Source: Metasolibacillus fluoroglycofenilyticus
GTDB taxonomy: Bacteria > Bacillota > Bacilli > Bacillales_A > Planococcaceae
Assembly: GCF_003049645.1 (NCBI RefSeq)
Contig: NZ_PYWK01000004.1
Location: 1 to 64,000 of the forward strand
Direction: 5' to 3'
DNA: 64,000 bases
Within the stretch, counting starts at the first letter, position 1. The number at the start of each line of letters is the position of its first letter. Shown here one piece after another: positions 7,860-16,155 of this stretch. The position numbers and the translations under genes were made by a program. Under the pieces are notes generated by a model. It made no database searches. It was not told the origin of the DNA and worked only from the letters and a program-made list of their open reading frames with translations.

Positions 7860-8614
7860 TGTACTCCCTCATTTCGTTTCCAGCGCGTAAACCATTTCTC
7901 AAGTGCTAAAAATAGTCCGAAAAATGCCAAGCTCAAAATAATTGTTATAACGATTGCAACGAAAACACGTGGCGTTCTGTAGGAGGAGGCAGATAACGTC
8001 ATAAATACGCCAATTCCTTTTTGTGCACCTAGCCATTCTGCTACAACGGCTGTCATCACACTATACGTTGCAGCAATTTTTATTCCTGAGAAGATGCTTG
8101 GGATTGCATCAGGTAATTGCAACCTTAAAAAAATTTGCTTTTTCGTCGCTCCCATCATTTGCATATAATGCATCAAATCACGCTCAGTTTGTCTAAATCC
8201 ATCAAGCGTTGCAATGGCGATTGGGAAAAAGGCTGTCGTTGCGATAATTAAATATTTCGGGAAATCTCCTAGACCAAACCAAATCATTAAAAGTGGCGCT
8301 AGCACAATTGTTGGGATATTTTGAGAAATAACGAGAAACGGCATAACGATTTCCCGTGCAGTCGGCAAAATATGTAACATTGTTGCGACACTAATACCTA
8401 ACACAATGGCTGACGAAAAACCGATGAATACAAGCTTTATCGTCGCCAGCATATGCGGGAAAATGGCGGGGAAAACAATGAACATTTCCTTTGCGATAAC
8501 GGAAGGTGCAGGTAGTACCCATACTTCAATCTGCAACAGCTTCACTGCTATTTCCCAAAGAGTAATTGCGATTAGAAGAGCTAGCACCGGCTTCCACATA
8601 TTTTCTATTCTCAT
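7856..8614 (-). CDS. thiX: ABC transporter permease for thiamine pyrimidine precursor, ThiX
   Basis: 252 residues with about six membrane segments and the BPD_transp_1 EAA-like loop near MQMMGATKKQIFLRLQLP, which docks the ATPase. The family imports hydroxymethylpyrimidine or its formylamino precursor. The gene follows thiY by 10 bases and has gtgagg before its ATG. Confidence 0.85.
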   Translation of the reverse strand: MRIENMWKPVLALLIAITLWEIAVKLLQIEVWVLPAPSVIAKEMFIVFPAIFPHMLATIKLVFIGFSSAIVLGISVATMLHILPTAREIVMPFLVISQNIPTIVLAPLLMIWFGLGDFPKYLIIATTAFFPIAIATLDGFRQTERDLMHYMQMMGATKKQIFLRLQLPDAIPSIFSGIKIAATYSVMTAVVAEWLGAQKGIGVFMTLSASSYRTPRVFVAIVITIILSLAFFGLFLALEKWFTRWKRNEGVQ

Positions 8615-8624
8615 AGCTGTTTCC

Positions 8625-9602
8625 TCACTTCATTGCATTCGCGATAAATTCATTTGTAAATGCTTGTTGAATATCTACTTCACCGATAATCTGATGCTTT
8701 ACCATAAATTCCGCAAAGTTTTCCCATCGACTTGCCTCTTGAACACCCCAAGCCTCTGCACCTTCTTTATAGTGAGGAGATAGCCACTCCTGACTGCGTC
8801 TCACAAGCTCTGGCTGAAGGTCGGGCTCTGCAGCAATTAAAATATCCGCCGATTTCTGCGGGTTATCAATTGCAAACTCATAGCCTTTATATACAGCATT
8901 AATGAAGGCTTGCACTGTATCAGGATTATCTTCAATCATTTTATCGTTCGTAATAATAAGAGGTGAGTAAGTATCTAACTCTGGCGCAAAATCAGTCGTT
9001 TTAATAAAATGCATATCCGCATCACGAATCTCACCTTCAATACCTGTCCATGCATAAAAAATACTGACAAAATCAATGTCTCGCTCTAGCGCTACAAAAT
9101 AATCTGTATTGCCGACTTGTACCGTCTCAATTTTCGAAGCATCTCCACCTTCTTTATTCATAACAGCCTGTAAAGAAGCTTTTTCTAATTCCGAGCCGTA
9201 TGCACCGTATTTATGCCCTTCAAAGTCTTTTGGCGTTTTAATTCCCTTTGCCTTTGGCGTATAATAGCCTCCAGTGTTTTTCTGAATAATGGCAGCGATT
9301 GAAACAATAGGAAGATCTTCTGAACGCGCTTGCGTTACTTGATTTTGAAAGCTAATTCCGAATTGCCCCTTGCCAGACCCTACAATTTGCTCCGCACATA
9401 CCTCGCCTGGCAGCATAATTTCAACGTCTAAGCCTACTTCTTCAAAAAATCCTTTTTCCTTTGCTACATAAATTCCTGTATGATTTGTATTTGGCGTCCA
9501 ATCTAAGAACAGTTGGACCTTTTCATTCCCTTCCTTTGTCTGACAGCCCGTTAAAAGGAAGACTAGTGATAATAATGCTAAATATTTTAAGACTATTCGC
9601 AT
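8625..9602 (-). CDS. thiY: Substrate-binding lipoprotein ThiY (NMT1/THI5-like)
   Basis: 325 residues: a lipoprotein signal peptide with lipobox LTGC and Cys20, then an NMT1/THI5-like domain beginning VQLFLDWTPNTNHTGIYVA, with GEVCAEQIVGSGKGQFGIS downstream. In Bacillus halodurans the homologous protein delivers N-formyl-4-amino-5-aminomethyl-2-methylpyrimidine for the salvage route ending at TenA; the same ligand is likely here because tenA is in the operon. ylmB, the deformylase of that route, is not in the window. Confidence 0.85.
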   Translation of the reverse strand: MRIVLKYLALLSLVFLLTGCQTKEGNEKVQLFLDWTPNTNHTGIYVAKEKGFFEEVGLDVEIMLPGEVCAEQIVGSGKGQFGISFQNQVTQARSEDLPIVSIAAIIQKNTGGYYTPKAKGIKTPKDFEGHKYGAYGSELEKASLQAVMNKEGGDASKIETVQVGNTDYFVALERDIDFVSIFYAWTGIEGEIRDADMHFIKTTDFAPELDTYSPLIITNDKMIEDNPDTVQAFINAVYKGYEFAIDNPQKSADILIAAEPDLQPELVRRSQEWLSPHYKEGAEAWGVQEASRWENFAEFMVKHQIIGEVDIQQAFTNEFIANAMK

Positions 9603-9619
9603 GGCAATATATCCTCCAC

Positions 9620-10306
9620 CTATGACTTCACTTTCTCATCACGCTGTGATAACCATTTTTCAAATGTATAGGACATCTCCCAAAATGCTAGTTCATATTC
9701 CTTTGCGATAATAAATTGTTCCTTCACTTTCTCTTTTTCTTTTTCGTTCATATCCTCCACAAGTGAGTTTAATAAATCAATTTGAGCCTGTGTTGCCTCT
9801 TGGAACCAATCGCTCGCATATGTCGCAAGCCAATTGCGATAAATTTCAGTTTCTGGATTTGCGTGCTCATAAGCCTTGCCAATATCAGCATATAGCCAAT
9901 AGCATGGCAACATAGCTGAAATAATATAGGCTAAATTTCCATACATTGTTGAGCGATATAAATGTGATGTATAGCCGTAAGCAGTTGGTGCTGGCTTGAA
10001 GCTTTCCATATCTTCCTCAGTAATATTTAATATTTTTGCATGTGCTTCATGCACCCCTAATTCAGCTTGTGCGGTATTGCGCGCTTTTTCTGCCAGAAAA
10101 GCGGTAATCGCGAAATCTTCTGCTTGTGCCGCTGCCAGCGCATGAATTTTTGCATAATGGTTCAAATAATAGATATCTTGCAAAATATAATTTTTGAAAA
10201 TTTCAAAGGGTAAATCCCCCTTCACAATGCCTTGTACAAATGGGTGATTTAAGCTTTTCTCCCAGCTCTCCTTTGTTGCTAAACGTAATTCATCAGTAAA
10301 TTTCAT
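9620..10306 (-). CDS. tenA: Aminopyrimidine aminohydrolase / thiaminase II TenA
   Basis: 228 residues. The catalytic Cys falls at position 135 (AMLPCYWLY), as in B. subtilis TenA, with Asp44 in KNYILQDIYYL and the TENA/THI-4 helical fold throughout. It hydrolyses aminomethyl-pyrimidine to HMP in the salvage of degraded thiamine. First gene of the operon tenA-thiY-thiX-thiZ, whose leader holds a TPP riboswitch. Its RBS (aggagg) is in the right arm of a hairpin, so translation as well as transcription may be controlled. Confidence 0.9.
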   Translation of the reverse strand: MKFTDELRLATKESWEKSLNHPFVQGIVKGDLPFEIFKNYILQDIYYLNHYAKIHALAAAQAEDFAITAFLAEKARNTAQAELGVHEAHAKILNITEEDMESFKPAPTAYGYTSHLYRSTMYGNLAYIISAMLPCYWLYADIGKAYEHANPETEIYRNWLATYASDWFQEATQAQIDLLNSLVEDMNEKEKEKVKEQFIIAKEYELAFWEMSYTFEKWLSQRDEKVKS

Positions 10307-10308
10307 AA

Positions 10309-10362
10309 AAAAACCTCCTAATTTGTTCTTTTTCTAAAAGGAACACTAGTAGGAGGGTTTCG
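10309..10362 (-). promoter_or_regulatory. TPP-riboswitch expression platform: hairpin covering the tenA RBS
   Basis: On the minus strand aaaccctccta pairs with taggaggttt and tgttc with gaaca, enclosing a short A-rich loop. The right arm is the tenA Shine-Dalgarno sequence and is followed by seven T residues and the ATG. The hairpin could act as an intrinsic terminator or as an RBS sequestrator when TPP is bound. Confidence 0.65.
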
Positions 10363-10421
10363 TTTTTGAATGAAGTAAGCAAATATATGCCAAAATACAT
10401 CGTTATTAAACGAATTCATTT

Positions 10422-10500
10422 CCCATCTACTTCCCTCCGCTCGTACTAACGAGATCAGGTTCTAAGAGTAAGTCTCAGCCATTATTTGGCACCCCTAGTA
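10422..10500 (-). ncRNA. TPP riboswitch (THI element)
   Basis: The minus strand carries the conserved THI-box parts in order: ggggtgcc, ggctgaga, then agaacctgatc followed by a short arm and gcggagggaagtag. These match the pyrimidine- and pyrophosphate-sensing halves of the TPP aptamer. It lies in the leader of tenA-thiYXZ, downstream of a good promoter. Confidence 0.93.
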
Positions 10501-10530
10501 GAAAAAGAATCATATTTTAATTTCAAATCC

Positions 10531-10558
10531 ATCATAACGCATTAAAATTAAATGTCAA
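10531..10558 (-). promoter_or_regulatory. Promoter of the thi operon
   Basis: -35 TTGACA (10553-10558) and -10 TATGAT (10531-10536) with 16 bases between, on the minus strand. It is about 30 bases ahead of the TPP aptamer. Confidence 0.7.
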
Positions 10559-10587
10559 ATATTCTTTAAAATAATCAATCCATTTAA

Positions 10588-10616
10588 TTGAGAATAGTTA
10601 TCACTTATTGTATAGT
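10588..10616 (+). promoter_or_regulatory. Promoter of the reductase-like gene
   Basis: -35 TTGAGA (10588-10593) and -10 TATAGT (10611-10616) separated by 17 bases, 37 bases before the ATG. Divergent from the thi promoter. Confidence 0.65.
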
Positions 10617-10652
10617 AGATAGTGACATACAAATAAGTGAGGAGAAGATATA

Positions 10653-11369
10653 ATGCAAATTTACTGGACGAAAATAAATAAGATTATTGAAGAAACGCCT
10701 GAGGTTAAAACATACATGCTGGACCTTCCAGAGGGCTTTACATGGGAAGAAGGCTCGCACACCCATTTCGCACTAAAGGGATTTAATGCTGGAGAAAAGC
10801 CAAACCGCGCGCTCATCCGCCATATGTCAATCTCCACTTTACCGCACGAAAATTCAATCGGTATTACAACACGCATTAAAGAACAATGCTCTGAATTCAA
10901 ATCGATTTTAAAAAATATTGAAATTGGCACTGAAGTAGCAATCTTTAAAACACATTCGAATGTACCGCTAAAAAGAGACAATAAAAATATTTATCTGCTA
11001 TCATCTGGTGTCGGCTTAGCTACTTTTAGACCACTTGTACTTGATTATTTAGAGCGTGCAGACAATGTGAATCAAATTCATTCACTAAATATCGATTCCA
11101 CAAAGGGTTTCTTATTCCCAAATATTTTTGAATCTGCACCTGCCAAGAAATTCATCGCACAGTTCGTCGATAATCGCAAAGACTATTATGAAGAAGTGAA
11201 AAATCTAGCCGCAGACAAAGAAGGATTATTCTACGTTGTTGGCAGCGATGAATTCCTTGCACAAAACATTGAAATACTACGTGAACAAGGCATCCAGCCT
11301 GAACAAATTATGCTCGACAAGCACGCACAACAACGTGCTGAGTTTTTATCATTGGATTTACCAGTTTAA
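10653..11369 (+). CDS. FAD/NAD(P)-binding ferredoxin-reductase-like protein
   Basis: 238 residues with a reductase-type FAD-binding barrel first (RHMS at 56-59 corresponds to the flavin-binding RxYS motif, with Met in place of Tyr), then a nucleotide-binding domain with SSGVGLATFRPLV, the GxGxxxxRP motif of the ferredoxin-NADP reductase superfamily. The C-terminal VVGSDEFLAQNIEILRE segment fits the same fold. Partner and substrate are unknown. It stands alone and is bordered downstream by a TGTCC hairpin. Confidence 0.7.
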   Translation: MQIYWTKINKIIEETPEVKTYMLDLPEGFTWEEGSHTHFALKGFNAGEKPNRALIRHMSISTLPHENSIGITTRIKEQCSEFKSILKNIEIGTEVAIFKTHSNVPLKRDNKNIYLLSSGVGLATFRPLVLDYLERADNVNQIHSLNIDSTKGFLFPNIFESAPAKKFIAQFVDNRKDYYEEVKNLAADKEGLFYVVGSDEFLAQNIEILREQGIQPEQIMLDKHAQQRAEFLSLDLPV

Positions 11370-11383
11370 TATATCTTAGTGAG

Positions 11384-11428
11384 GAAGCGTCCAAAAAGTG
11401 TACTAAAGCACTACATTTTGGACGCTTC
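11384..11428 (+). terminator. Terminator-like hairpin after the reductase gene
   Basis: gaagcgtccaaaa pairs with ttttggacgcttc, with an inner agtg/cact stem. It lies 15 bases after the stop codon and belongs to the TGTCCAAAA hairpin family. Confidence 0.65.
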
Positions 11429-11434
11429 ATTTGT

Positions 11435-11638
11435 GGAGTTGACCGAAAATCCATTTTTTGTCACCGTATTGAAATCAATGTTTTCATCGCTTCCCTTTTA
11501 CTGAAGGAGTACACTGCTAAAGTCAATGTTCATCCCATTTTTAAAAGAGGCGTTTTCTGTTTATATGTATCAACATTTTATGAAATATCATCGCTAACTG
11601 TCCAAAATGCCGGCTATGCACGGCTTTAGGACAGCCCC
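11435..11638 (+). repeat. MITE-like repeat R1, copy b (about 204 bp)
   Basis: Nearly the whole length aligns with the reverse complement of 5759-5968, including exact shared runs at 11477-11505 and about 11524-11552. The left end is decayed (ggagttgaccgaaaat against ggggctgtccgaaaag), while the right end keeps ggctttaggacagcccc and its hairpin. No coding capacity. It follows the reductase terminator. Confidence 0.8.
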
Positions 11639-11710
11639 TGTTTAACAAAGTAAATAAGTGGAGAAATAATTATTCATGCATTAGATTGATTTTAGCGAGT
11701 GGCGAGACGA

Positions 11711-11794
11711 CACGCTGATAAAGGGAGACCTAGTCTAGTACCGCCGCAACATATGTGCGAGCGACTGAGTGGGCAATATCATGTTGGTCTAAAC
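11711..11794 (-). repeat. Structured repeat R4, copy a
   Basis: On the minus strand tttagaccaacatgat, then cactcagtcgct, a small hairpin cgca...tgcg, and cctttatcagcg follow the same order as 51082-51160 on the plus strand. No gene is recognised between the R1 copy and the marR promoter (11640-11960) apart from this repeat; an open frame at 11699-11884 lies over it and looks non-coding. Confidence 0.5.
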
Positions 11795-11961
11795 CTCAGT
11801 AGTTGTCACTACCGTTGGCAATTCCTATCGTTTAAAAAATCATCTACTTCTAGATGGCAAGTGATTTTATACACCATTAAGTGAGCGTTTTTGTACATAG
11901 TTTAATGGAAATTTGTATATCTTCAACGGCAAAGCGGATAAATATAAATGTTTTATTAACC

Positions 11962-11995
11962 TTGACCAATGTTAAAGTCCACTTTATAATAAAGT
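11962..11995 (+). promoter_or_regulatory. marR promoter with overlapping palindromic operator
   Basis: -35 TTGACC (11962-11967), a 17-base spacer and -10 TATAAT (11985-11990). The perfect palindrome actttataataaagt (11981-11995) covers the -10 box, and a further half copy (aactttataata) follows at 11997-12008. This is the usual placing of an autoregulating MarR operator. Confidence 0.7.
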
Positions 11996-12023
11996 AAACT
12001 TTATAATATAAGGAGTTATTAAT

Positions 12024-12506
12024 ATGAAAAAAAATAAAGATGAATTATTTGAACTCGTTACTGAAATAAATGACATGCATTATACGATGAATAAAATCTT
12101 CATAAAAGAATATCAATCTTTACTAGATGATAATCTTTCTAGGAATCAAACAATTTTAATGGATATTGTTAAAGATTACGGAAAAATTTCTATTGGAGAA
12201 ATTGCTCGACTAATGAAAATAACATCAAGCGCTGTTGGACAGATTGTTAATAAACTTGAAGATGGAAATTATTTAGTGAGGACTATTAATTCACAAAATA
12301 GACGTGAAATACTTGTGCAACTGGCAGATAAGGGAACTCGATATTTTGAAAAAGAAGAAAAAATAAATCGTCAAATTATTAATCGTATTTACACACAAAT
12401 GGAATTGAGTGAAATGGAAGAACTCAAAAGGATTATCACGAAGCTAAGTAACATTGTAGAAAAGACATATACAAAACAAGATGGGGAGGAAAACAATCAT
12501 GACTAA
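12024..12506 (+). CDS. MarR-family transcriptional regulator
   Basis: 160 residues with a winged helix in the middle (ISIGEIARLMKITSSAV... then the wing containing NRREILVQLADKG), flanked by dimerisation helices. It probably represses its own promoter through the palindrome at 11981-11995. The stop codon overlaps the next start by eight bases, so it forms a two-gene operon with the serine hydrolase. Both genes look more AT-rich than the ribosomal neighbours and may have been acquired. Confidence 0.85.
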   Translation: MKKNKDELFELVTEINDMHYTMNKIFIKEYQSLLDDNLSRNQTILMDIVKDYGKISIGEIARLMKITSSAVGQIVNKLEDGNYLVRTINSQNRREILVQLADKGTRYFEKEEKINRQIINRIYTQMELSEMEELKRIITKLSNIVEKTYTKQDGEENNHD

Positions 12507-13899
12507 CACAAAGGCTAACTTAGAAAGTTTATTCAATGAAATTAAGGAAAGGGAATTGTTAAATGGTACAGTCCTTGTTGCTAAAAAAGGCGAGATTTTA
12601 TACGAAGGAGCTTTTGGTAATGCTGACTTGTCAACAAAACGTCCATTAACATCACAATCTTTATTCAACCTTGCATCTGTCTCAAAGCCAATTACAGCAA
12701 CTGCAATTTTACTACTCGTTCAGGAAGGCAAACTAAATCTTGAGGACTTCGTGCAGAAATGGATACCTAATCTACCTTATGAAGGCATTACGATTAGACA
12801 TCTACTTAACCATACGAGCGGACTCCCCGATTATTTAGATTTGTTTGAGAAATACTGGGATAAAACGAAAATCGCAGACAATGACGACTTACTTAGATAT
12901 TTAGTCAAGTACAAACCCCACCGTCTATTTGCACCAAATGAGCGTGTTGAATATAGTAACACGGGCTATATTTTACTCGCGCTCATTGTTGAGCGTGTAA
13001 CCAACATGGGTTTCCCCTACTTTTTACAAGAAAATATTTTTAAGCCACTTCAAATGACTCGCACTCAAGCTATTGGTGTTAGAAAAGAAAAGATTGAAAT
13101 TGAAGATTATGCATACGGTTATGTCTATGATGTATATGCAGGCGAGTACGTTTTGGCTGATGATTTCGAAGAGTCCAAAATGGTTATTTATTTAGATGGA
13201 ATACTTGGTGATGGTGGTATTCAATCAACTGTCAAGGATTTATATCTTTATGAACGTGCTCTAAACACCGGAAATTTAATCAATGACGAATTACTAAAAG
13301 AAGCTTATACACCAGCGGTGACAAAAACCCAAACACCACTTAGCTATGGTTTTGGTTGGATCTTAGAGGATATCAAGAAAAAAGGACGAATCGTTTGGCA
13401 TAGTGGCGGCTGGCCAGGATATGTTACACATCTTAGACGCTTCATCGATCATGATATTGTTGTTATTGTACTAAGAAATAAAGAACAAGATTTCGATTTT
13501 GACCAACATGTCTTATACGCAATCGAGCAAGTAGCTTTTGATGAGCCTTATGAACTTGCTAAGGAAAAACCTCTATTAAAGCGTGCCAGAGTCATTCCAG
13601 TAAATGTTTTAAAACGCCTTGTCGGTGATTATGCACTAACGGAACACCCGGATTTAATCATTCATGTTTCATTAGAAAACAACAGACTATTTATCGAAAT
13701 GCCCGGTACAATGAAACTTGAATTATACGCTAAAGCAGAGAAAGAATTCTTCTTGAGAGGATTATCAATAGAGGTTAGTTTTATAACAGAGAACGGTAAG
13801 GAATTAATAAGGATTGTTAATGGTGTTGAAGTACAAACAGCAGTGCGTCAATCATTAACCGAGGATAAATGGGATTTTAATCATGCAGATCACAACTGA
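12499..13899 (+). CDS. Serine hydrolase of the class C beta-lactamase / PBP family
   Basis: 466 residues. Catalytic SxxK is SVSK (60-63), the second motif is YSN (152-154, EYSNTGY), and HSGG stands in place of KTG. A beta-barrel-like C-terminal domain of about 100 residues follows (from about 360). There is no signal peptide, so it is probably cytoplasmic and may be an esterase or peptidase rather than an antibiotic-hydrolysing lactamase. The start at 12499 follows ggggaggaaaac and overlaps marR. Confidence 0.8.
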   Translation: MTNTKANLESLFNEIKERELLNGTVLVAKKGEILYEGAFGNADLSTKRPLTSQSLFNLASVSKPITATAILLLVQEGKLNLEDFVQKWIPNLPYEGITIRHLLNHTSGLPDYLDLFEKYWDKTKIADNDDLLRYLVKYKPHRLFAPNERVEYSNTGYILLALIVERVTNMGFPYFLQENIFKPLQMTRTQAIGVRKEKIEIEDYAYGYVYDVYAGEYVLADDFEESKMVIYLDGILGDGGIQSTVKDLYLYERALNTGNLINDELLKEAYTPAVTKTQTPLSYGFGWILEDIKKKGRIVWHSGGWPGYVTHLRRFIDHDIVVIVLRNKEQDFDFDQHVLYAIEQVAFDEPYELAKEKPLLKRARVIPVNVLKRLVGDYALTEHPDLIIHVSLENNRLFIEMPGTMKLELYAKAEKEFFLRGLSIEVSFITENGKELIRIVNGVEVQTAVRQSLTEDKWDFNHADHN

Positions 13900-13939
13900 A
13901 ATATTACCTATTCAGTAGTTTAAGCAAGATGTTTATGCA

Positions 13940-14063
13940 GGAAACGATGCAGGGAAAACCTATGTACCTGCCGTTTTGCTTTCGGCACACAAAAGATTCG
14001 CTCCCGCAGTTATTCATTATAGGAGTTGTGTCTCAAAATGGCTTTTCAAACATGCCCTATTCT
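13940..14063 (-). repeat. Dispersed repeat family R2, copy c
   Basis: On the minus strand gggcatgtttgaaaag with gagacac, then gaataactgcgggagcg, then gtgtgccgaaagcaaaac and caggtac. It matches the order and spacing of R2 copy a. It fills most of the gap between the serine hydrolase and the rpsI terminator; nothing else was recognised there. Confidence 0.6.
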
Positions 14064-14153
14064 ATTAACTTGAAAGACTAAGAAAATTAAAAGACTCGAA
14101 TAGCTAAAGGTCCATTTTTGAATTATCTACTAAATTTTTTTAGTATAAAGCAT

Positions 14154-14190
14154 AAAAAAAACTCTCTCTCGACAATCGAGAGAGAGTTTT
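14154..14190 (-). terminator. Intrinsic terminator of the rplM-rpsI operon
   Basis: Perfect stem actctctctcga / tcgagagagagt with a short loop and a run of T on the minus strand (AAAAAAA at 14154-14160 on plus). It lies about 26 bases after rpsI. Confidence 0.9.
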
Positions 14191-14215
14191 GAAAAACGTT
14201 GATATAACAACGATA

Positions 14216-14608
14216 TTAACGTTTTGAGAACTGTGGTGAACGACGAGCGCCGCGTAAACCTGGTTTTTTACGCTCTTTCATACGTGCATCACGTGTTAAT
14301 AAACCAGCAGATTTAAGTGCTGGACGGAAATCTGGGTCAACTTGTAATAAAGCGCGTGCGATACCGTGACGGATTGCACCAGCTTGACCAGTGAAACCAC
14401 CACCGTTTACGTTTACGTGAACATCATAGCTACCTTTTGTTTCAGTAGCTTCAAGTGGTTGGTTGATAATTAAAAGTAAAGTTTCATATGGTAGGTAATC
14501 AGCAACATCACGGTTATTGATTACGATTTTGCCTTCGCCTGGTACTAAACGTACGCGTGCTACTGAGCTTTTACGGCGACCTGTGCCGATGTATTGAACT
14601 TGTGCCAA
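14216..14608 (-). CDS. rpsI: 30S ribosomal protein S9
   Basis: 130 residues, full length, with the S9 start [13 protein letters not shown] and the basic C-terminus ending RRSPQFSKR, whose last residues reach the P-site tRNA. Follows rplM by 27 bases with its own RBS; the two form the usual L13-S9 operon. Confidence 0.98.
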   Translation of the reverse strand: MAQVQYIGTGRRKSSVARVRLVPGEGKIVINNRDVADYLPYETLLLIINQPLEATETKGSYDVHVNVNGGGFTGQAGAIRHGIARALLQVDPDFRPALKSAGLLTRDARMKERKKPGLRGARRSPQFSKR

Positions 14609-14635
14609 GGTTATTCCTCCTATTAATGTAGTATA

Positions 14636-15073
14636 TTATCCACGAAGCTCATAAGCTTCTGGTTTTTGCGCTGCATGTGGGTGCTCTGGGCCAGCATAAA
14701 CATTAAGTTTGCTGAACATTTGACGACCTAAAGAGTTTTTAGGAAGCATCCCTTTAACCGCTAACTCAATCATTTGAGTTGGGTATTTTTCTTTCATTTC
14801 GCCAGCTGTACGTTGTTTTAAACCACCAGTAAATTGAGTGTGACGGTAGTAGATTTTACCTTCTAATTTATTACCTGTTAACTCAATTTTATCAGCGTTG
14901 ATGATGATTACATGATCACCTGTGTCAACGTGTGGTGTGAAAGTTGGTTTATGTTTACCGCGTAAAATAGAAGCTACTTCAGAAGCTAAACGTCCAAGAG
15001 TTTGGCCTTCTGCGTCAACTACTAACCATTTACGCTCTACTTCGTGACCTTTAGCCATGAATGTTGTACGCAT
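14636..15073 (-). CDS. rplM: 50S ribosomal protein L13
   Basis: 145 residues, full length, with the L13 motifs [16 protein letters not shown] and [15 protein letters not shown]. An early assembly protein of the large subunit. First gene of the rplM-rpsI transcript. RBS taggagg precedes ATG. The leader (15074-15170) may hold an L13-type autoregulatory structure, but I could not confirm one. Confidence 0.98.
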   Translation of the reverse strand: MRTTFMAKGHEVERKWLVVDAEGQTLGRLASEVASILRGKHKPTFTPHVDTGDHVIIINADKIELTGNKLEGKIYYRHTQFTGGLKQRTAGEMKEKYPTQMIELAVKGMLPKNSLGRQMFSKLNVYAGPEHPHAAQKPEAYELRG

Positions 15074-15173
15074 GTATATATCCTCCTAATCGATTCGATT
15101 ACCGTTATTTTTCATTATTAAACACTATAAGTTTCGGGGCTTATTTGTGGTGGTAATGAAAATACCATACATC

Positions 15174-15202
15174 ATCATATAACGTATTGCGTTATAAGTC
15201 AA
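15174..15202 (-). promoter_or_regulatory. Promoter of rplM-rpsI
   Basis: -35 TTGACT (15197-15202) and -10 TATGAT (15174-15179), spacing 17 bases, on the minus strand, about 100 bases ahead of rplM. Confidence 0.75.
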
Positions 15203-15256
15203 GAATTTTTATTGAACACACGGTGATGTTGTTAAAGACGAAAAATCCAAATAATT

Positions 15257-15392
15257 GATAAAATAAAATTTCAATCAGTGAAGGTTTTCCTCATCCCCCA
15301 CTGATTGTTAGTTGAAGCAATCGGGCTTTTACGGGCATCCTTACTTAAGTCTTGAAGTGGGAGGCTTACTGCCAGTTAATGCGGGATAAATT
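15257..15392. repeat. Structured repeat R3, copy a (136 bp)
   Basis: Starts gataaaataaaatttcaat, then a hairpin caatcagtg...cactgattg, caatcgggcttttacgggca, cttgaagtgggag, and ends gcgggataaatta. The same parts in the same orientation are at 56778-56944. This copy lacks the left arm of the inner stem. It starts where the truA transcript ends, touching the truA stop codon, and occupies most of the truA-rplM gap. Confidence 0.7.
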
Positions 15393-15393
15393 A

Positions 15394-16143
15394 CTATGCG
15401 TTTATTGCGTAAAAAACTTCCTCCAAGTAAAGTCCATGTGCCGGTGCTGTCTTTCCTGCCTTACTGCGGTCCTGTGCCTCGATTGCCTGTGCCACTGCAC
15501 AAACATCGCGGCGACCCGTTCCGACCTCCCAGAGTGTTCCTGCAATGATGCGCACCATATTGTATAGGAAACCATTGCCTGCAATCGTCATATGTAGCTC
15601 GTCACCAACCCATTCTAAATTTAGTGAATAGACGGTGCGCACTTTATCTACAACGCTTGTATTCGCCGCGCAAAAGCAAGTAAAATCATGTGTGCCGACA
15701 ATTGACTGTGCAGCCTCACGCATGGGCTCTATATTTGGCTTAATGCCCTTCGTTTCAACTGTATAAAAACGGCGAAATGGGCTTTGGACTTTACTGCAAT
15801 CCCAAATGTAACGATAACGCTTGCCTGTCGCACTATAGCGCGCATGAAAGTCGTCTGCTACTTGTTCAACACCTAAAACCCGAATATCGCTTGGCAGTTG
15901 AACATTTAATGCCTTTTGATAATTATCAGTAGGAATTGTCAGCGTTGTATCAAAATGAATGACTTGCCCTGTCGCATGAACACGCGCATCTGTACGCCCA
16001 CTTGCCGTCACATGCACACGCTTACCTTTATGCATTTTCATCAATACTTTCTCTAGTTCTAGCTGCACTGTGCGCTCGCCTGGCTGCACTTGATAGCCAG
16101 CAAATTGTGTGCCATCATAGCTGATAATTGCTTTTAATCTCAT
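15394..16143 (-). CDS. truA: tRNA pseudouridine(38-40) synthase TruA
   Basis: 249 residues with the catalytic Asp52 in ASGRTDARVHA and the family segments YDGTQFAGYQ and FLYNMVRIIAGTL. It converts uridines 38-40 of the anticodon stem-loop to pseudouridine. Last gene of the ecfA1-ecfA2-ecfT-truA run, 12 bases after ecfT. The rplM promoter lies just beyond. Confidence 0.97.
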   Translation of the reverse strand: MRLKAIISYDGTQFAGYQVQPGERTVQLELEKVLMKMHKGKRVHVTASGRTDARVHATGQVIHFDTTLTIPTDNYQKALNVQLPSDIRVLGVEQVADDFHARYSATGKRYRYIWDCSKVQSPFRRFYTVETKGIKPNIEPMREAAQSIVGTHDFTCFCAANTSVVDKVRTVYSLNLEWVGDELHMTIAGNGFLYNMVRIIAGTLWEVGTGRRDVCAVAQAIEAQDRSKAGKTAPAHGLYLEEVFYAINA

Positions 16144-16155
16144 AAGGTATCACCT

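Noticed and set aside
11699-11884. 61-codon open frame on the plus strand
   Set aside because: It lies over repeat R4 and its composition does not look coding.
12499-13899. True antibiotic-hydrolysing class C beta-lactamase
   Set aside because: No signal peptide and HSGG instead of KTG; many family members are esterases or peptidases, so only the broad family is claimed.
15074-15170. L13-type leader RNA ahead of rplM
   Set aside because: A leader of suitable length exists, but I could not identify the conserved fold by eye.
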